A stretch of 64,000 nt of DNA, taken from the NCBI GenBank assembly GCA_044869805.1, contig JBIOXV010000050.1, positions 1 to 64,000 of the forward strand, given 5' to 3'. Positions within the stretch are counted from its first letter, which is position 1, and every line of letters starts with the position of its first letter. The notes beneath the pieces were generated by a model. The model did no database searches. It was not told the origin of the DNA and saw only the letters and a list, made by a program, of their open reading frames with translations. Source of the DNA: CAWDVR01 sp044869805 (lineage in GTDB: Bacteria; Acidobacteriota; Thermoanaerobaculia; Multivoradales; SZUA-115). Both the position numbers and the translations under genes were made by a program. This document shows, piece after piece, positions 46,015-54,990 of this stretch.

Positions 46015-47105
46015 TGCCCCACCGCGTGCCGCCGCCGCCCACCACCCGCTGCCCCGAGGCCGGTCCAGGTGAGCCTGCCGGCACTGCCGTTGCTCCGTTC
46101 CCGCCGGCCCGTCGAGTCGAAAGCGCCGCTCGTCACCCCGGCCGCTGGGCGGTAGGCGGGAACCGCCCGCTCCCACGCCGCGACCAGCGCCGCCTCCCGC
46201 GGGGCGGGTCGAGGCTCGAGCGTCGCGGGCAGACCGCCGGCTGCCGTTTCACCGACCGGCACCGCCGCCCGCACCGCGTCCACTTCGCGGGCCAGCCGCG
46301 CCATGCCGATGGCCAGCGCGGCGTGGGAGGCGAGGGCGGTCAGGATTTCGACGTCGAGCTCGGTGCAGCCGGCGCCGGGCCGCCGGCTGTCGGCGTAGAT
46401 CACGCCAATCAGGCGGCCGAGCACCTGCAACGGGACGCAGACCAGGCCGGCGATCCCGCCCTGGATCACGCTCGGGGCGCCGGCCAGCAGCGAGTCGAAG
46501 CGGGCGTCGACCGCGGTGACCGGGCGGCCGGTGGCAAGCGCCCGCTCGATCGCCGAGCGGCTCCCCGCGAAGCCCGGCGAGGAGATCTCGCCGCCTTCCA
46601 GCCCGACGCTCGCCGCGAGCTCCAGGTCGCCGTCCGTCCGGGTCAGCAGCACGAAGCTGCGCTCGCAGCCCGACACTTCGCGCACCGAGGTCAGGATCTC
46701 CGCCAGCAGGGCCTGGAGGCCGGCCTCGGGGGCGATGCGGCGCGCCAGATCGAGCGAGGTCTGCCAGCGTAAGTGGTCGCGGGCCGCATCGGCCCGGCGA
46801 GCCTCCTCGGTCACACGCTCGAGCCTCGCCGGCATGCCGCCCAGGCTGAGCCAGACCGCGGCGGGCAGCTCGCCGGCGTCGGCGGCGGGACGCCCGTCGA
46901 TCCAAGTGCCGTTCTTGCTGCCCAGATCGGCGACCCGCCAGCCGCCCCCGGTCGGCCACAAGCGGGCGTGGCGGCGAGAGATACGCGGGTCGTCCACGGT
47001 CAGGTCGCAGGCGGGGTCGCGCCCCAGGACGTACTCGCGGCCCTCGTCGAGCGAAAAGCGGCGGATCGGCTGGTCCGAGAGGTAGACGTCGAGTCGCGCC
47101 GGCAC
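46011..47105 (-). CDS. FHA-GAF domain signalling protein
   Basis: The 364-residue protein has an FHA domain at about residues 15-85 (YVLGRDPACDLTVDDPRISR, then DLGSKNGTWIDG), which binds phosphothreonine, and a GAF domain at about residues 125-275 (SGCERSFVLLTRTDGDLELA, VPLQVLGRLIGVIYADS), which binds small ligands. The C-terminal 80 residues are low-complexity. It is probably a substrate or adaptor of the Ser/Thr kinase whose start overlaps its stop. It follows a secreted protein gene by 16 bases. Confidence 0.92.
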
Positions 47106-47121
47106 GGTTCCTTGCCTCCCG

Positions 47122-47979
47122 TCAGGGGGGGGCGCCCGCCTTGAGCAGGCCGTAGCGCAGCGCCGCTGCGTCGGCGCGGAGCCGGCCCGCGTGGTTGGTG
47201 AGGTCCCCGGACGCCCGCCAGACCTCGGGGATCGCGACGCCGCTCTCCGCCAGGACCTTGGCGCTGAAGGCGTCGGTTTCCTCGACCGCCTCCGCGATGG
47301 CGCCGTTCTCGTAGGCCTCGCGGATCGCCGCCAAGCGCGCTGTCAGGTCAGCCAGCACGGGCTCCGAGATGGTGCCCGCCGCCTGCTCGAGCTTGAGCGC
47401 GAGCGCGTTGAGCTTTTCGCCGATCACCGGGTGGACCTGCCGGAAGTCGATCAGCACCGCGTACTCGCGGCCCTGGGAGGAGCCGTCGCTGTACTCGGGG
47501 TCGCGGTTGCCGATCCGCAGGCTGCCGGGCCCTTCGCTGTCGGTGACCTCGGTGAAGGGGCCGCCCATCGGGGCGGAGAACATCCGCAGGGGCAGGGTCG
47601 GCGACAGGTTCAGCAGATGGGTGTAGAGCGACAGGGTGGCGATACCGGTGAGCTCGAGGCCGCCGCCGGGGGGCGGCGCGATCTTGATCAGCACCGGGAA
47701 AGCGATCGGGACCCCCACCAGGCCACCGGGTGGGAGGCGGGCCAGGAAAGCCGGGTCGAGCGGGTTGATGAGCTCGGCCGAAACCCCGAGCGAGCCCACG
47801 GAAAGGTTCTCCACTCCTTCGAAGGAGATGGTGAGGTCTGCCTGGATGAGGAGCAGGAGCTGGATGCGGGCGGAGAAGACCGAACCGCTGACGCTGGCAT
47901 CGATGATGCCCGGAGCGGCGGAAGCCGGCACGGCCAGCGCAACCAGGAGAAGCCAGGGAGTCAGCCTTCGTGCGATCAT
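47122..47979 (-). CDS. Secreted protein of unknown function at the head of the signalling operon
   Basis: The 285-residue protein has a signal peptide (LTPWLLLVALAVPASAAPG) and a beta-rich first half (SGSVFSARIQLLLLIQADLT, LTGIATLSLYTHLLNLSPTL), then a helical second half (LALKLEQAAGTISEPVLADL). I do not recognise the family. A GGAGG site lies 5 bases before the ATG. As first gene of the operon it may be the periplasmic input for the kinases, which is only a positional inference. Confidence 0.72.
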   Translation of the reverse strand: MIARRLTPWLLLVALAVPASAAPGIIDASVSGSVFSARIQLLLLIQADLTISFEGVENLSVGSLGVSAELINPLDPAFLARLPPGGLVGVPIAFPVLIKIAPPPGGGLELTGIATLSLYTHLLNLSPTLPLRMFSAPMGGPFTEVTDSEGPGSLRIGNRDPEYSDGSSQGREYAVLIDFRQVHPVIGEKLNALALKLEQAAGTISEPVLADLTARLAAIREAYENGAIAEAVEETDAFSAKVLAESGVAIPEVWRASGDLTNHAGRLRADAAALRYGLLKAGAPP

Positions 47980-48075
47980 CTTCGCCTCCGGAGCTGTGGT
48001 TCCTGCTTATCCCATGGGCGTTACGGATTCTACTCCGGTTGAGAGCACGCTGCTCGGGCACCCCGAGGCGGGTGG

Positions 48076-48501
48076 CTAGCCCGCTTCGAAGGCGTCGCGG
48101 ATCAGGGTGAAGACCCAGTCCCCACCCTCTTCCCGGTCCATTCCCACGACGTCGAACCGGCAGGGGCCCTCGACTCGTTGGAGCGCGTGGTGGAGGGCCG
48201 CGGCGCGCGCCAGTCGACGCTGCTTGCGGCCGTCCACGGCGGTGATCGCCGGGCCGTAGGAGCCGGTGGCGCGGGCCTTGACCTCGATGAAGCACAGGGT
48301 CTCGCCGTCGCGGGCCACGACGTCGATCTCGCCTGCCGGGTTGACCACGTTGCGAGCTTCGATGCGGTAGCCCTGGCGCTCGAGCCAGGCTACCGCCTGG
48401 TCTTCGGCGGCCCGGCCGCGGGCCCGGGTGTGAAGCCGGGTCTCGGCCTCTCCCGGCGCCGCCGGAGGCGCGCCGCCGCCGGGAGGCGGCAGCGGCCTCA
48501 T
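48076..48501 (-). CDS. YraN family (UPF0102) endonuclease-like protein
   Basis: This 141-residue protein carries the restriction-endonuclease-like core of the family: GRAAEDQAVAWLERQGYRI, then NPAGEIDVVARDGETLCFIE with VKAR. The Asp, Glu and Lys of the nuclease-type site (GEIDVV ... IEVK) are kept. The exact biochemical role of the family is not settled. Its ATG overlaps the cysS stop (ATGA), and about 20 N-terminal residues are Pro/Gly-rich. Confidence 0.88.
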   Translation of the reverse strand: MRPLPPPGGGAPPAAPGEAETRLHTRARGRAAEDQAVAWLERQGYRIEARNVVNPAGEIDVVARDGETLCFIEVKARATGSYGPAITAVDGRKQRRLARAAALHHALQRVEGPCRFDVVGMDREEGGDWVFTLIRDAFEAG

Positions 48502-49919
48502 GCCCGCTTCCAGCGCGTGCCCTGCGGGGTGTCCTCGAGCAGGATGCCCTGGGCGTGCAGCTCGTCGCGGACGCGGTCGGCGGCGGCGAAGTCGCGGCGG
48601 GCGCGGGCCTCCTGGCGCTCGGCGATGCGGCGCTCGACCTCCTCGGCACTCGGGCCCTGCTCGGCGGATTCCGCCCTCCAGGCCTCGGCGTCGAGCACGC
48701 CGAGCACGCGATCGACGTCCGCCAGCGCGGCGCGCACGCGCTCGCGGTCTCCGTCGCCCAGGCGGCCGGCCTCGACCAGGACGTTCACCTCCTTGACGAA
48801 CCCGAAGACCGCCGCCAGCGCCGGCGAGAGGTTGAGATCGTCGGCCAGCGCGGCGGCGAAGCCCTCGCCGAGCGCTGCCGCGGCGGCGGCCAGCTCGGGG
48901 CTCGCCGCGCCGCTCTCGGTCGCGCTCTCGACGCGGAAGCGCATCTCGTCGATGCGGCGCAGCGCCCCGGCCGCCGCCTCCAGCGCCTGGAAGGTGAAGT
49001 TGAGCTTCTGGCGATAGTGTACCGAGAGGAAGAGGTAGCGGATGGCGCGTGGGTCCGCGCCCCGGCCGAGCAGGTCCGCGAGCAGGAAAAAGTTGCCCAG
49101 CGACTTCGACATCTTCTCGCCGTCGACGATCAAGTGCTCGCTGTGCAGCCAGGTGTGGGCGAAGGTCGTGCCGGTAGCCGACTCGCTCTGGGCGATCTCG
49201 TTCTCGTGGTGGGGGAAGATGTTGTCGACCGCGCCGCAGTGTACGTCGAAGCTCTCGCCCAGGTACTTCATGCTCATTGCCGAGCACTCGATGTGCCAGC
49301 CCGGCCGGCCCGGCCCCCAGGGCGAGGGCCAGCTCGGCTCGCCGGGTTTGGCCGCCTTCCACAGCACGAAGTCCCGGACGTCCTCCTTGTCGTACTCGTC
49401 GGCGGCCACGCGCTCGCCGCGTTTCACCTCCGCCAGGTCGAAGCCGGAGAGACGGCCGTAGTCCTCGTCGGTGGCGATGCGGAAGAACACCGAGCCGTCC
49501 TCGGCCTGGTAGGCGTGGCCGCGCTCGAGCAGGCGCTCGATGATGGCGATCATCTCCGGGATGTGGTGCGTGGCGCGCGGGTAGTGGTCGGCGGGCTCGA
49601 TGTGGAGGAGGGCGAGGTCGCGGAAGAAGCCCTCGATGAACGGCGCCGTGTAGTCGTCGAGGGCTAGCCCGGCCTTGGCCGCGTCGCGGATCGTCTTGTC
49701 GTCGACGTCGGTCAGGTTCATCACCTGCACCACCTCGTAGCCCAGGTAGCGCAGGCTGCGACGCAGCACGTCCTCGAACAGAAAGGTCCGCAGGTTGCCG
49801 ATGTGCGGGTCGTTGTACACCGTCGGGCCGCAGGTGTACATCCGCACCTGGCCCGGGACGAGCGGCCGGAACGGCTCGAGCCGCCTAGCCAGGGTGTTGA
49901 AGAAGCGCAGCTCGGCCAT
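48498..49919 (-). CDS. cysS: Cysteinyl-tRNA synthetase
   Basis: CysRS charges tRNA-Cys. The 473-residue class I enzyme has the zinc-binding Cys in MYTCGPTVYN, the HIGH-type motif DPHIGNLRTFLFED, zinc ligands in WHIECSAMSMKYLG and HHENEIAQSESATG, and the KMSKS motif GEKMSKSLGNFF. Length fits the family. The start MAELRFFNTLARRLEPF is 29 bases after the lipoprotein gene; longer in-frame extensions are rejected. tRNA-Cys is encoded 12 kb away in this window. Confidence 0.97.
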   Translation of the reverse strand: MAELRFFNTLARRLEPFRPLVPGQVRMYTCGPTVYNDPHIGNLRTFLFEDVLRRSLRYLGYEVVQVMNLTDVDDKTIRDAAKAGLALDDYTAPFIEGFFRDLALLHIEPADHYPRATHHIPEMIAIIERLLERGHAYQAEDGSVFFRIATDEDYGRLSGFDLAEVKRGERVAADEYDKEDVRDFVLWKAAKPGEPSWPSPWGPGRPGWHIECSAMSMKYLGESFDVHCGAVDNIFPHHENEIAQSESATGTTFAHTWLHSEHLIVDGEKMSKSLGNFFLLADLLGRGADPRAIRYLFLSVHYRQKLNFTFQALEAAAGALRRIDEMRFRVESATESGAASPELAAAAAALGEGFAAALADDLNLSPALAAVFGFVKEVNVLVEAGRLGDGDRERVRAALADVDRVLGVLDAEAWRAESAEQGPSAEEVERRIAERQEARARRDFAAADRVRDELHAQGILLEDTPQGTRWKRA

Positions 49920-49948
49920 CGCTGGGTCGATCTGGAGCGCGGCGGTCG

Positions 49949-50512
49949 CTAGCGGGTGACCTGCACCGAGCCGCCACCCCAGGCCAGGGCGATCAAGCCT
50001 AGACCGTCGGCACCCACCCCCTGGTTGCGCGCGAAGGTGAAGCTGCCGTTGCCCGCCGCGCTGGAGGTGAAGGTGAGGGTGAGCAGCACGCCGTTGGCAT
50101 CGAGGCCGGCGACCGGTCCGAGGCGAGTCAGCCCCACCACCAGGTTGCCGGTGCTGGCCTCGCGGGCCTGGAACGAGGTGGAAGCGCCGTTGGAGAGCAC
50201 CATACCCTCGGTCCCCTGGGTGAAGGTCAGCAGGCTCGAGGGGTAGCTGAGGTCGAAGGCCAGGCCGTAGAGGCCCGTCACCTGGTTCGCCCGCACCTCG
50301 AGCACCAGGGTGGTGGAGGTGGTGCCCGCGCCTTGGGCGAGGGTCACGGTGTTGGCGCCGGTGGCGCCGCTGGCGGTGAAGGTGATGCCGCTCTGGGGCG
50401 GAGGCGGCTCGGTAGGGCCGCCTCCGCCACCCCCTCCCCCGCCGCAAGCGGCGGCGAGGCCCAGGAGGAGCCCGGCGGAGGCGATGGCGAGGACGCGGCG
50501 AAGTTGGCTCAT
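49949..50512 (-). CDS. Lipoprotein with cohesin-like domain
   Basis: The 187-residue protein has a lipobox (LLLGLAAAC) followed by a nine-Gly and Pro-rich linker, then a beta-sandwich of about 140 residues. The stretches LVLEVRANQVTGLYGLAFDL, TRLGPVAGLDANGVLLTLTF and NGSFTFARNQGVG resemble cohesin-type domains (family assignment by pattern). It is probably anchored to the outer membrane. Its ATG overlaps the def stop (ATGA). It could bind dockerin-like partners; none is visible. Confidence 0.75.
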   Translation of the reverse strand: MSQLRRVLAIASAGLLLGLAAACGGGGGGGGGPTEPPPPQSGITFTASGATGANTVTLAQGAGTTSTTLVLEVRANQVTGLYGLAFDLSYPSSLLTFTQGTEGMVLSNGASTSFQAREASTGNLVVGLTRLGPVAGLDANGVLLTLTFTSSAAGNGSFTFARNQGVGADGLGLIALAWGGGSVQVTR

Positions 50513-51027
50513 GGTTTGGTCTCGGCGGCCCGGCTCAGGCGTTTCAGCGCGCGGCGGGCACGCTCGCGCCGCAGGCCGCGCAGGTGGTCGACGAAGAGCA
50601 CGCCATCCAGATGATCGACCTCGTGGCAGATGGCCCTTGCCAGCCAGCCGTCGGCGGCGAGCGCGAACGGCTCGCCCGCCAGGTCGCGGGCCTTGATCTC
50701 GATACGCTGCGGGCGGTCCACCTTGTCGGTCAGCTCGGGGATCGACAGGCAACCCTCTTCCTCGGTCACCGAGCCTTCACGGGCCGCGATCTCAGGGTTG
50801 ACCATTACGATCACCTGCCCGGGCTCCTTGCCGACCGAGAGGTCGACCACTGCCAGCCGGCGGTCGATGCCCACCTGCGGTGCCGCCAGGCCCACGCCCG
50901 GTGCGGCGTGCATGGTCTCCACCATGTCGTCTGCCAGCCGCCTGAGGTCGGCGTCGAAGTGCTCGACCTCCTGGCAGCGAGTGCGCAGGATGGGGTCCGG
51001 GTAGAGGCGAATCGGCAGCACCGCCAT
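50509..51027 (-). CDS. def: Peptide deformylase
   Basis: Def removes formyl groups from nascent proteins. The 172-residue protein has all three motifs: GVGLAAPQVG, EEGCLSIPEL and the metal site HEVDHLDG. It starts at an ATG that overlaps the stop of the cNMP-binding gene (TGATG). No fmt gene is next to it; translation genes in this operon are def and cysS. Confidence 0.95.
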   Translation of the reverse strand: MAVLPIRLYPDPILRTRCQEVEHFDADLRRLADDMVETMHAAPGVGLAAPQVGIDRRLAVVDLSVGKEPGQVIVMVNPEIAAREGSVTEEEGCLSIPELTDKVDRPQRIEIKARDLAGEPFALAADGWLARAICHEVDHLDGVLFVDHLRGLRRERARRALKRLSRAAETKP

Positions 51028-51902
51028 CACCCGACGATACCAAGCTGGTGCACGGCGGCGGCCACTGCGCGGTCGTTGTGCTGCTCGCGCAACGACTCGA
51101 GGAAGCCACGCGGGTCGGGGTTGCCCTGCAGGGCCAGCTCCAGCCCCTCCCGCGCCAGGGTGAGCAGGACGGTGGGCTCGGCGGCGCGGTAGGTGGCCGG
51201 CCACGGACGATGCTCGAGCAGCGCTCCTTCGCCGATCAGATCGCCGTTGGCGAAGGTGCGCACCACGGTCTCGCCGCCTCCTCGCTTGGGGACCACCGCC
51301 TCCACCGTGCCGCGGCCGATGAGCGCCATCTGCGCCAGGCCGCTGCCGCGCTCGGCAAGCACCGCGCCGCGCTCCACCCGCACCAGCACCATCACCGAGA
51401 ACAGGCGCTTCACCTGGTCGCTCGACAGCCGTGACACCAGCGAGCTGCCGGTCAGGTTGGCCCAGATCTGTTGCAGCTCGACCGCCGCCCGCTGAGGATC
51501 GCTCTGGCCGCCGGTGCGCAGCCCCTCCAGGGCCGCCACTCGGCTGTGCTCCAGGCGCTTGCCGCGCTCGTAGGCCTCCACCTTGCGGCGCAGCGTGTCG
51601 TCCAGGGGGCGGAGCCGGCTGGCGCGGCCGAGCAGCGCCAGCGCCTTGTCGAAGAATCCGTCGGAGGCATACTCACTCGCCACGTAGGAGTACTCGTCGA
51701 CCGCCTTGTCGTACTGCTTGGAGGCGGTATAGACCTCGGCCAGCTTGAGGCGAGCATGGAGGTCGCCCATGTTGGCCTTGAGCTTGGCCTTGAGGCGCTC
51801 CGCCGCCTCGTCGTAGCGCTCGAGCACGATCAGGTCTTCGACCGTCGCTTCGCTCGAGGCGACCTGGCGGCCGGAGTCGCCGAACAACCGCTTGAAAGCC
51901 AC
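51027..51902 (-). CDS. TPR and cyclic nucleotide-binding-like domain protein
   Basis: The 291-residue protein has helical TPR-like repeats at about residues 20-115 (LIVLERYDEAAERLKAKLKA, LAEVYTASKQYDKAVDEYSY) and a C-terminal cNMP-binding-like barrel at about residues 165-270 (AVLAERGSGLAQMALIGRGT, then FANGDLIGEGALLEHRPWPA). FxxGDxxGExAL is the phosphate-binding cassette pattern. There is no DNA-binding domain. It opens the def-cysS-yraN operon; a role in sensing cyclic nucleotides is inferred. The 239 bases upstream are shared with the divergent FecR-domain gene. Confidence 0.82.
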   Translation of the reverse strand: MAFKRLFGDSGRQVASSEATVEDLIVLERYDEAAERLKAKLKANMGDLHARLKLAEVYTASKQYDKAVDEYSYVASEYASDGFFDKALALLGRASRLRPLDDTLRRKVEAYERGKRLEHSRVAALEGLRTGGQSDPQRAAVELQQIWANLTGSSLVSRLSSDQVKRLFSVMVLVRVERGAVLAERGSGLAQMALIGRGTVEAVVPKRGGGETVVRTFANGDLIGEGALLEHRPWPATYRAAEPTVLLTLAREGLELALQGNPDPRGFLESLREQHNDRAVAAAVHQLGIVG

Positions 51903-52127
51903 CTTTCCATCCTCTCCCGCGGACTGGACGATGCAGGCTGATCTGGGGTCGGAGACAAGCGGCAGGGCACCCGTGGACGCGATCGGCTACGGAGGTGGAC
52001 GCTCGAGGGGTGCGCTGCCGGCGGTAGTATAGCGAAGTGGTTCCATAGAAAGCCGTTTCCGCCTGTGGCCCGCTTCTTGCTATAGCCCGCGGCGTACCGT
52101 CCTTCGAGACGGACGACCAGGTCCCCA

Positions 52128-52134
52128 AAGGAGG
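52128..52134 (+). promoter_or_regulatory. Ribosome binding site fixing the GTG start of the FecR-domain protein
   Basis: AAGGAGG lies 7 bases before the GTG at 52142, a strong site that supports GTG as the start. Confidence 0.8.
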
Positions 52135-52141
52135 CCCGACT

Positions 52142-54571
52142 GTGAAACCAGCTTCGAACGTCTTGCGCACCAGCCGGCGGTGGAGCCGCCTCGCGCTCGC
52201 GCTCGGCGTCGCCGCCGCTTCCCTTGTTCTGCCCCTCTCTGCGCGCGCCGACTACGACGACTACGACGACCAGGGGTACGAAGCGAACGAAAGCTACAGC
52301 TACCTGCGCGAGATCGACGGCAGCGCCACCCTGACCCAGAGTGGCTCCGGCGAGCGCGAGGAGGCATCGATCAACCAACCGCTCCTGGCCGGGGACACCC
52401 TCTACGTGTCCCGCGGCAGCCGCGCCGAGGCGGTGCTCTCGGACCTCTCCCTGGTGCGCCTCGACGGTGATACGGAGCTGATCTTCGAAGACCTCGCGGC
52501 CTCGCCCGACGGGTCCGCTCAGCGCAGCCGGCTGCGCCTGCTCTCCGGCGCCATCCAGATCGTGGTCGACGAGGCCGGCCTCGGCAACGAACCACCGCGA
52601 ATCGACACCGAGAATGCGACCGTCTACCTGCAGCAGGCCGGCGCCTACCTGGTGCGTGCCGACGGCTCGGGCTGGTCCGAGGTCGTAGTCCGCGCCGGCG
52701 CCGCCGAGGTGCTCACCCCGCGCGGCTCGGTCCTGGTCCGCGAGGACGAGCTGGCCACCGTCGAGGGGGAGAATGCCCGCGCCCGCGTCGAGTCGGCGCC
52801 GCAGCTCTCCTCTCTCGAGCGCTGGGGCAGTTCGCTCGATGACGAGGCGCGGCGCGCCGACGTCGAGGACGTCGACGACTCCCTGCGCTACTCGGCGTCG
52901 CGCCTCGACCGCTACGGTTCCTGGGTCGAGGTCGAGCATCGCCGCGCCTGGCGGCCCTCCGTGTCCTCCGACTGGCGGCCTTACACCCACGGTAGCTGGT
53001 CCTACACTCCCAGCGGCTACACCTGGGTGTCGTCCGAGGCCTGGGGCTGGGTGCCCTACCACTACGGCACCTGGGACTACGTGCACAGCCATGGCTGGGT
53101 GTGGTACCCGGGCCGGGTGTACTCGCCGGCGTGGGTCTACTGGTACTGGAGCCCGAGCTACGTCGGCTGGTGCCCGGTCGGCTACTACACGCACCACTAC
53201 TACCCGCGCTACCGCTCCGGCTTCCGCTTCGGCGTCTACGGCTGGGCCGGCGGCGACTGGGGCGCGTACGCGCACTGGAACTTCCTGCCCACCCACCGCC
53301 TGCGCGACCATCACCACCAGGCGCGCTGGGTACGGCCGTCCTATGCCCTGCGCCAGGAGCTGGGCGACGGGCGATTGGACCGCGGCATCATCACCACCGA
53401 CACCCGCGGCCTCAAGCCCGCGGTGCTCGAGAAGCCAGAGGAAGCGATGCGCGTGCTGCGCACCCGGGCCGGTCGCGCCGGCCAGGAGCTTCCGGACGTG
53501 AGCCCGTTCGTGGCGCGGCGCGAGCTCTCGGCCGAGGTGGCTCGCCAGGTGGTTGCCAATAAGCCGATGGAACGCGGTGTCGTCACCCCGCTGCGGCCGG
53601 TGGCCGTGGGCGGGGGCGAGAAGCCCCAGGAGGCGGCGGGCCGGCCGACGGTGCGGGGCGTGAAGCCCGCCCCGAGCGCCGGCAACCCCGGCAGCGAGAT
53701 CGGCGACCAGCCGGTGACCGGCCGCGGCCCGCGCGTCGCGACCAAGCCGGCGGAGGCTGCGGCTCCGCGGCAGGACGCCGGCGGGGCGAGGCGCCCCGTG
53801 GCCTCGGGCGACTGGCGCGAAGGCGCCAAGCCGAACCCGAGCGTGGAACGCCGTCCCGCGGTCCGGCCACAGGACTGGCGCGAGGAGACCACCAAGCCCA
53901 CGCCAGGGGTGACCATCGATCGCCGCCCGGCCGCCCGGCCGGTCCAGGCAAAGCCCGCGGAAGGCAGCCCGCAGCCCGGACCTCGCCTCGAGCGGCGCCC
54001 GGCGGCCCGGCCGCAGGACTGGCGCGAGGAGACCAGCAAACCGACGCCAGGCAGCCCGCAGCCCGGCGTCCGCGTCGAGCGGCGGCCGGCCCCTTCGGTG
54101 GTGCTGCCTCGCGGCGAGCAGCCGCGGCACGAGGTTGGCGGTCCCAGAGCACGTGTCCCGGCGGCGCGCCCTGCCGAGGTCAAGCCGCGCGAGCCGGCGG
54201 GTTCAGGCTACGTCCCCGAGCGGCGGCCCGCCAGCCGGCCCTCTGTCGGTCGGGCGCCGGTGAGCCAGCCCCACACCAGTCAAGCGGGGCCGTCCCGCCC
54301 CCAGCCGAGCTACCGGCCCCAATCTGGCGATCGGCCCCAATCTGGCGATCGGCCAGAGGCCCGCGGCCAGGGTGGCGCGGTCCGTTCCGCGCCGCCGCGC
54401 CCGTCGGTGAGCGCTCCGGCGCCGCGCCACTCGCCGGCGCCTAGCCCACGCGTTCAGCCCGCACCCCAGCGTCCGGCGCCGGCACGGCCGGCTGCCGAGC
54501 CCAAGAAGGAGAAGGAAGGCGGCGGCGGCTCCGAAGGTCGCAAGGCCGGTCGCGGCCGCCCGCCTGCCTAG
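52142..54571 (+). CDS. Exported FecR-domain, Trp/Tyr-rich repetitive protein
   Basis: The 809-residue protein has a signal peptide (LALALGVAAASLVLPLSARA) and an acidic Tyr-rich start. A FecR-type domain spans about residues 60-200 (LREIDGSATLTQSGSGEREE; GSRAEAVLSDLSLVRLDGDT). A Trp/Tyr-rich region at about 240-400 has the repeated YGSW/GWVPYHYG pattern of DUF6600-type proteins. A Pro/Arg/Glu-rich tail then carries the twice-repeated RRPAxRPQDWREETxKPTPG unit. It ends with a Lys/Gly-rich basic stretch. No sigma/anti-sigma genes flank it, so it is more likely structural in the envelope than a FecR signal transducer. Function unknown. Confidence 0.83.
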   Translation: MKPASNVLRTSRRWSRLALALGVAAASLVLPLSARADYDDYDDQGYEANESYSYLREIDGSATLTQSGSGEREEASINQPLLAGDTLYVSRGSRAEAVLSDLSLVRLDGDTELIFEDLAASPDGSAQRSRLRLLSGAIQIVVDEAGLGNEPPRIDTENATVYLQQAGAYLVRADGSGWSEVVVRAGAAEVLTPRGSVLVREDELATVEGENARARVESAPQLSSLERWGSSLDDEARRADVEDVDDSLRYSASRLDRYGSWVEVEHRRAWRPSVSSDWRPYTHGSWSYTPSGYTWVSSEAWGWVPYHYGTWDYVHSHGWVWYPGRVYSPAWVYWYWSPSYVGWCPVGYYTHHYYPRYRSGFRFGVYGWAGGDWGAYAHWNFLPTHRLRDHHHQARWVRPSYALRQELGDGRLDRGIITTDTRGLKPAVLEKPEEAMRVLRTRAGRAGQELPDVSPFVARRELSAEVARQVVANKPMERGVVTPLRPVAVGGGEKPQEAAGRPTVRGVKPAPSAGNPGSEIGDQPVTGRGPRVATKPAEAAAPRQDAGGARRPVASGDWREGAKPNPSVERRPAVRPQDWREETTKPTPGVTIDRRPAARPVQAKPAEGSPQPGPRLERRPAARPQDWREETSKPTPGSPQPGVRVERRPAPSVVLPRGEQPRHEVGGPRARVPAARPAEVKPREPAGSGYVPERRPASRPSVGRAPVSQPHTSQAGPSRPQPSYRPQSGDRPQSGDRPEARGQGGAVRSAPPRPSVSAPAPRHSPAPSPRVQPAPQRPAPARPAAEPKKEKEGGGGSEGRKAGRGRPPA
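54317..54352 (+). repeat. Perfect 18-base tandem repeat inside the FecR-domain gene
   Basis: Two identical adjacent 18-base units encode RPQSGD twice. Being in frame and perfect, it may vary in copy number. Confidence 0.8.
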
Positions 54572-54593
54572 TACTTCGAACCCGCGAATCGGT

Positions 54594-54631
54594 CCGGAGG
54601 CTCGAGTCCCTCTCCTCCCTCGAGCCTCCGG
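54594..54631 (+). terminator. Strong hairpin terminator after the FecR-domain gene
   Basis: A perfect 13-bp stem (CCGGAGGCTCGAG with its complement, 12-base loop) begins 22 bases after the stop codon. There is no long T tract, as is common in high-GC genomes. Confidence 0.65.
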
Positions 54632-54666
54632 GCCGCCCCGGGGCTCCCTCGGACCTACGATCAAGC

Positions 54667-54690
54667 GCCCGCGGGCTGGGGCCCGCGGGC
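54667..54690. promoter_or_regulatory. Palindromic hairpin before the small membrane protein
   Basis: GCCCGCGGGC occurs twice, separated by four bases; each copy is itself palindromic. It ends one base before a TAGAAT that could be a -10 box only 9 bases before the next ATG. It may be an operator or a second terminator. Confidence 0.4.
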
Positions 54691-54705
54691 TAGAATCGCG
54701 CCCGC

Positions 54706-54990
54706 ATGCGCTGGGGCACCGCCTCCCGAGTCCTGTTCATCGTCTACTGCCTGGAAGTGGGGATCTTTCTGCTCTTCGCGCCGTGGAGCGCCAACTGGGA
54801 CCAGGTCTGGATGCACCTTCCGGTGTCGCGCGTCCACGCCCTCCTCTTCCATCCGGCGTTCCGTGGCGGCATCACCGGCTTCGGTCTCGTCCACTTGCTG
54901 TGGGGAGCGCACGACCTCGAGCAGCTCCTGCTCGCGCGAAGGGCACGGGCGATCTCAGGCGCCGAGCCCGGCCAGGCCGATGCCGGCTAG
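54706..54990 (+). CDS. Small membrane protein of unknown function
   Basis: A 94-residue protein with probably two membrane segments (VLFIVYCLEVGIFLLFAPW; the HALLFHPAFRGGITGFGLVH region). The pattern with conserved Trp and His residues looks like a small conserved membrane family, which I cannot name. Its end overlaps the start of the tenI-like gene by 11 bases, indicating co-translation. A TAGAAT lies so close upstream that the transcript may be leaderless. Confidence 0.72.
   Translation: MRWGTASRVLFIVYCLEVGIFLLFAPWSANWDQVWMHLPVSRVHALLFHPAFRGGITGFGLVHLLWGAHDLEQLLLARRARAISGAEPGQADAG

Noticed and set aside
54860..54979. TPP riboswitch upstream of the tenI-like gene
   Set aside because: The region is coding for the small membrane protein and lacks the conserved TPP aptamer sequence.
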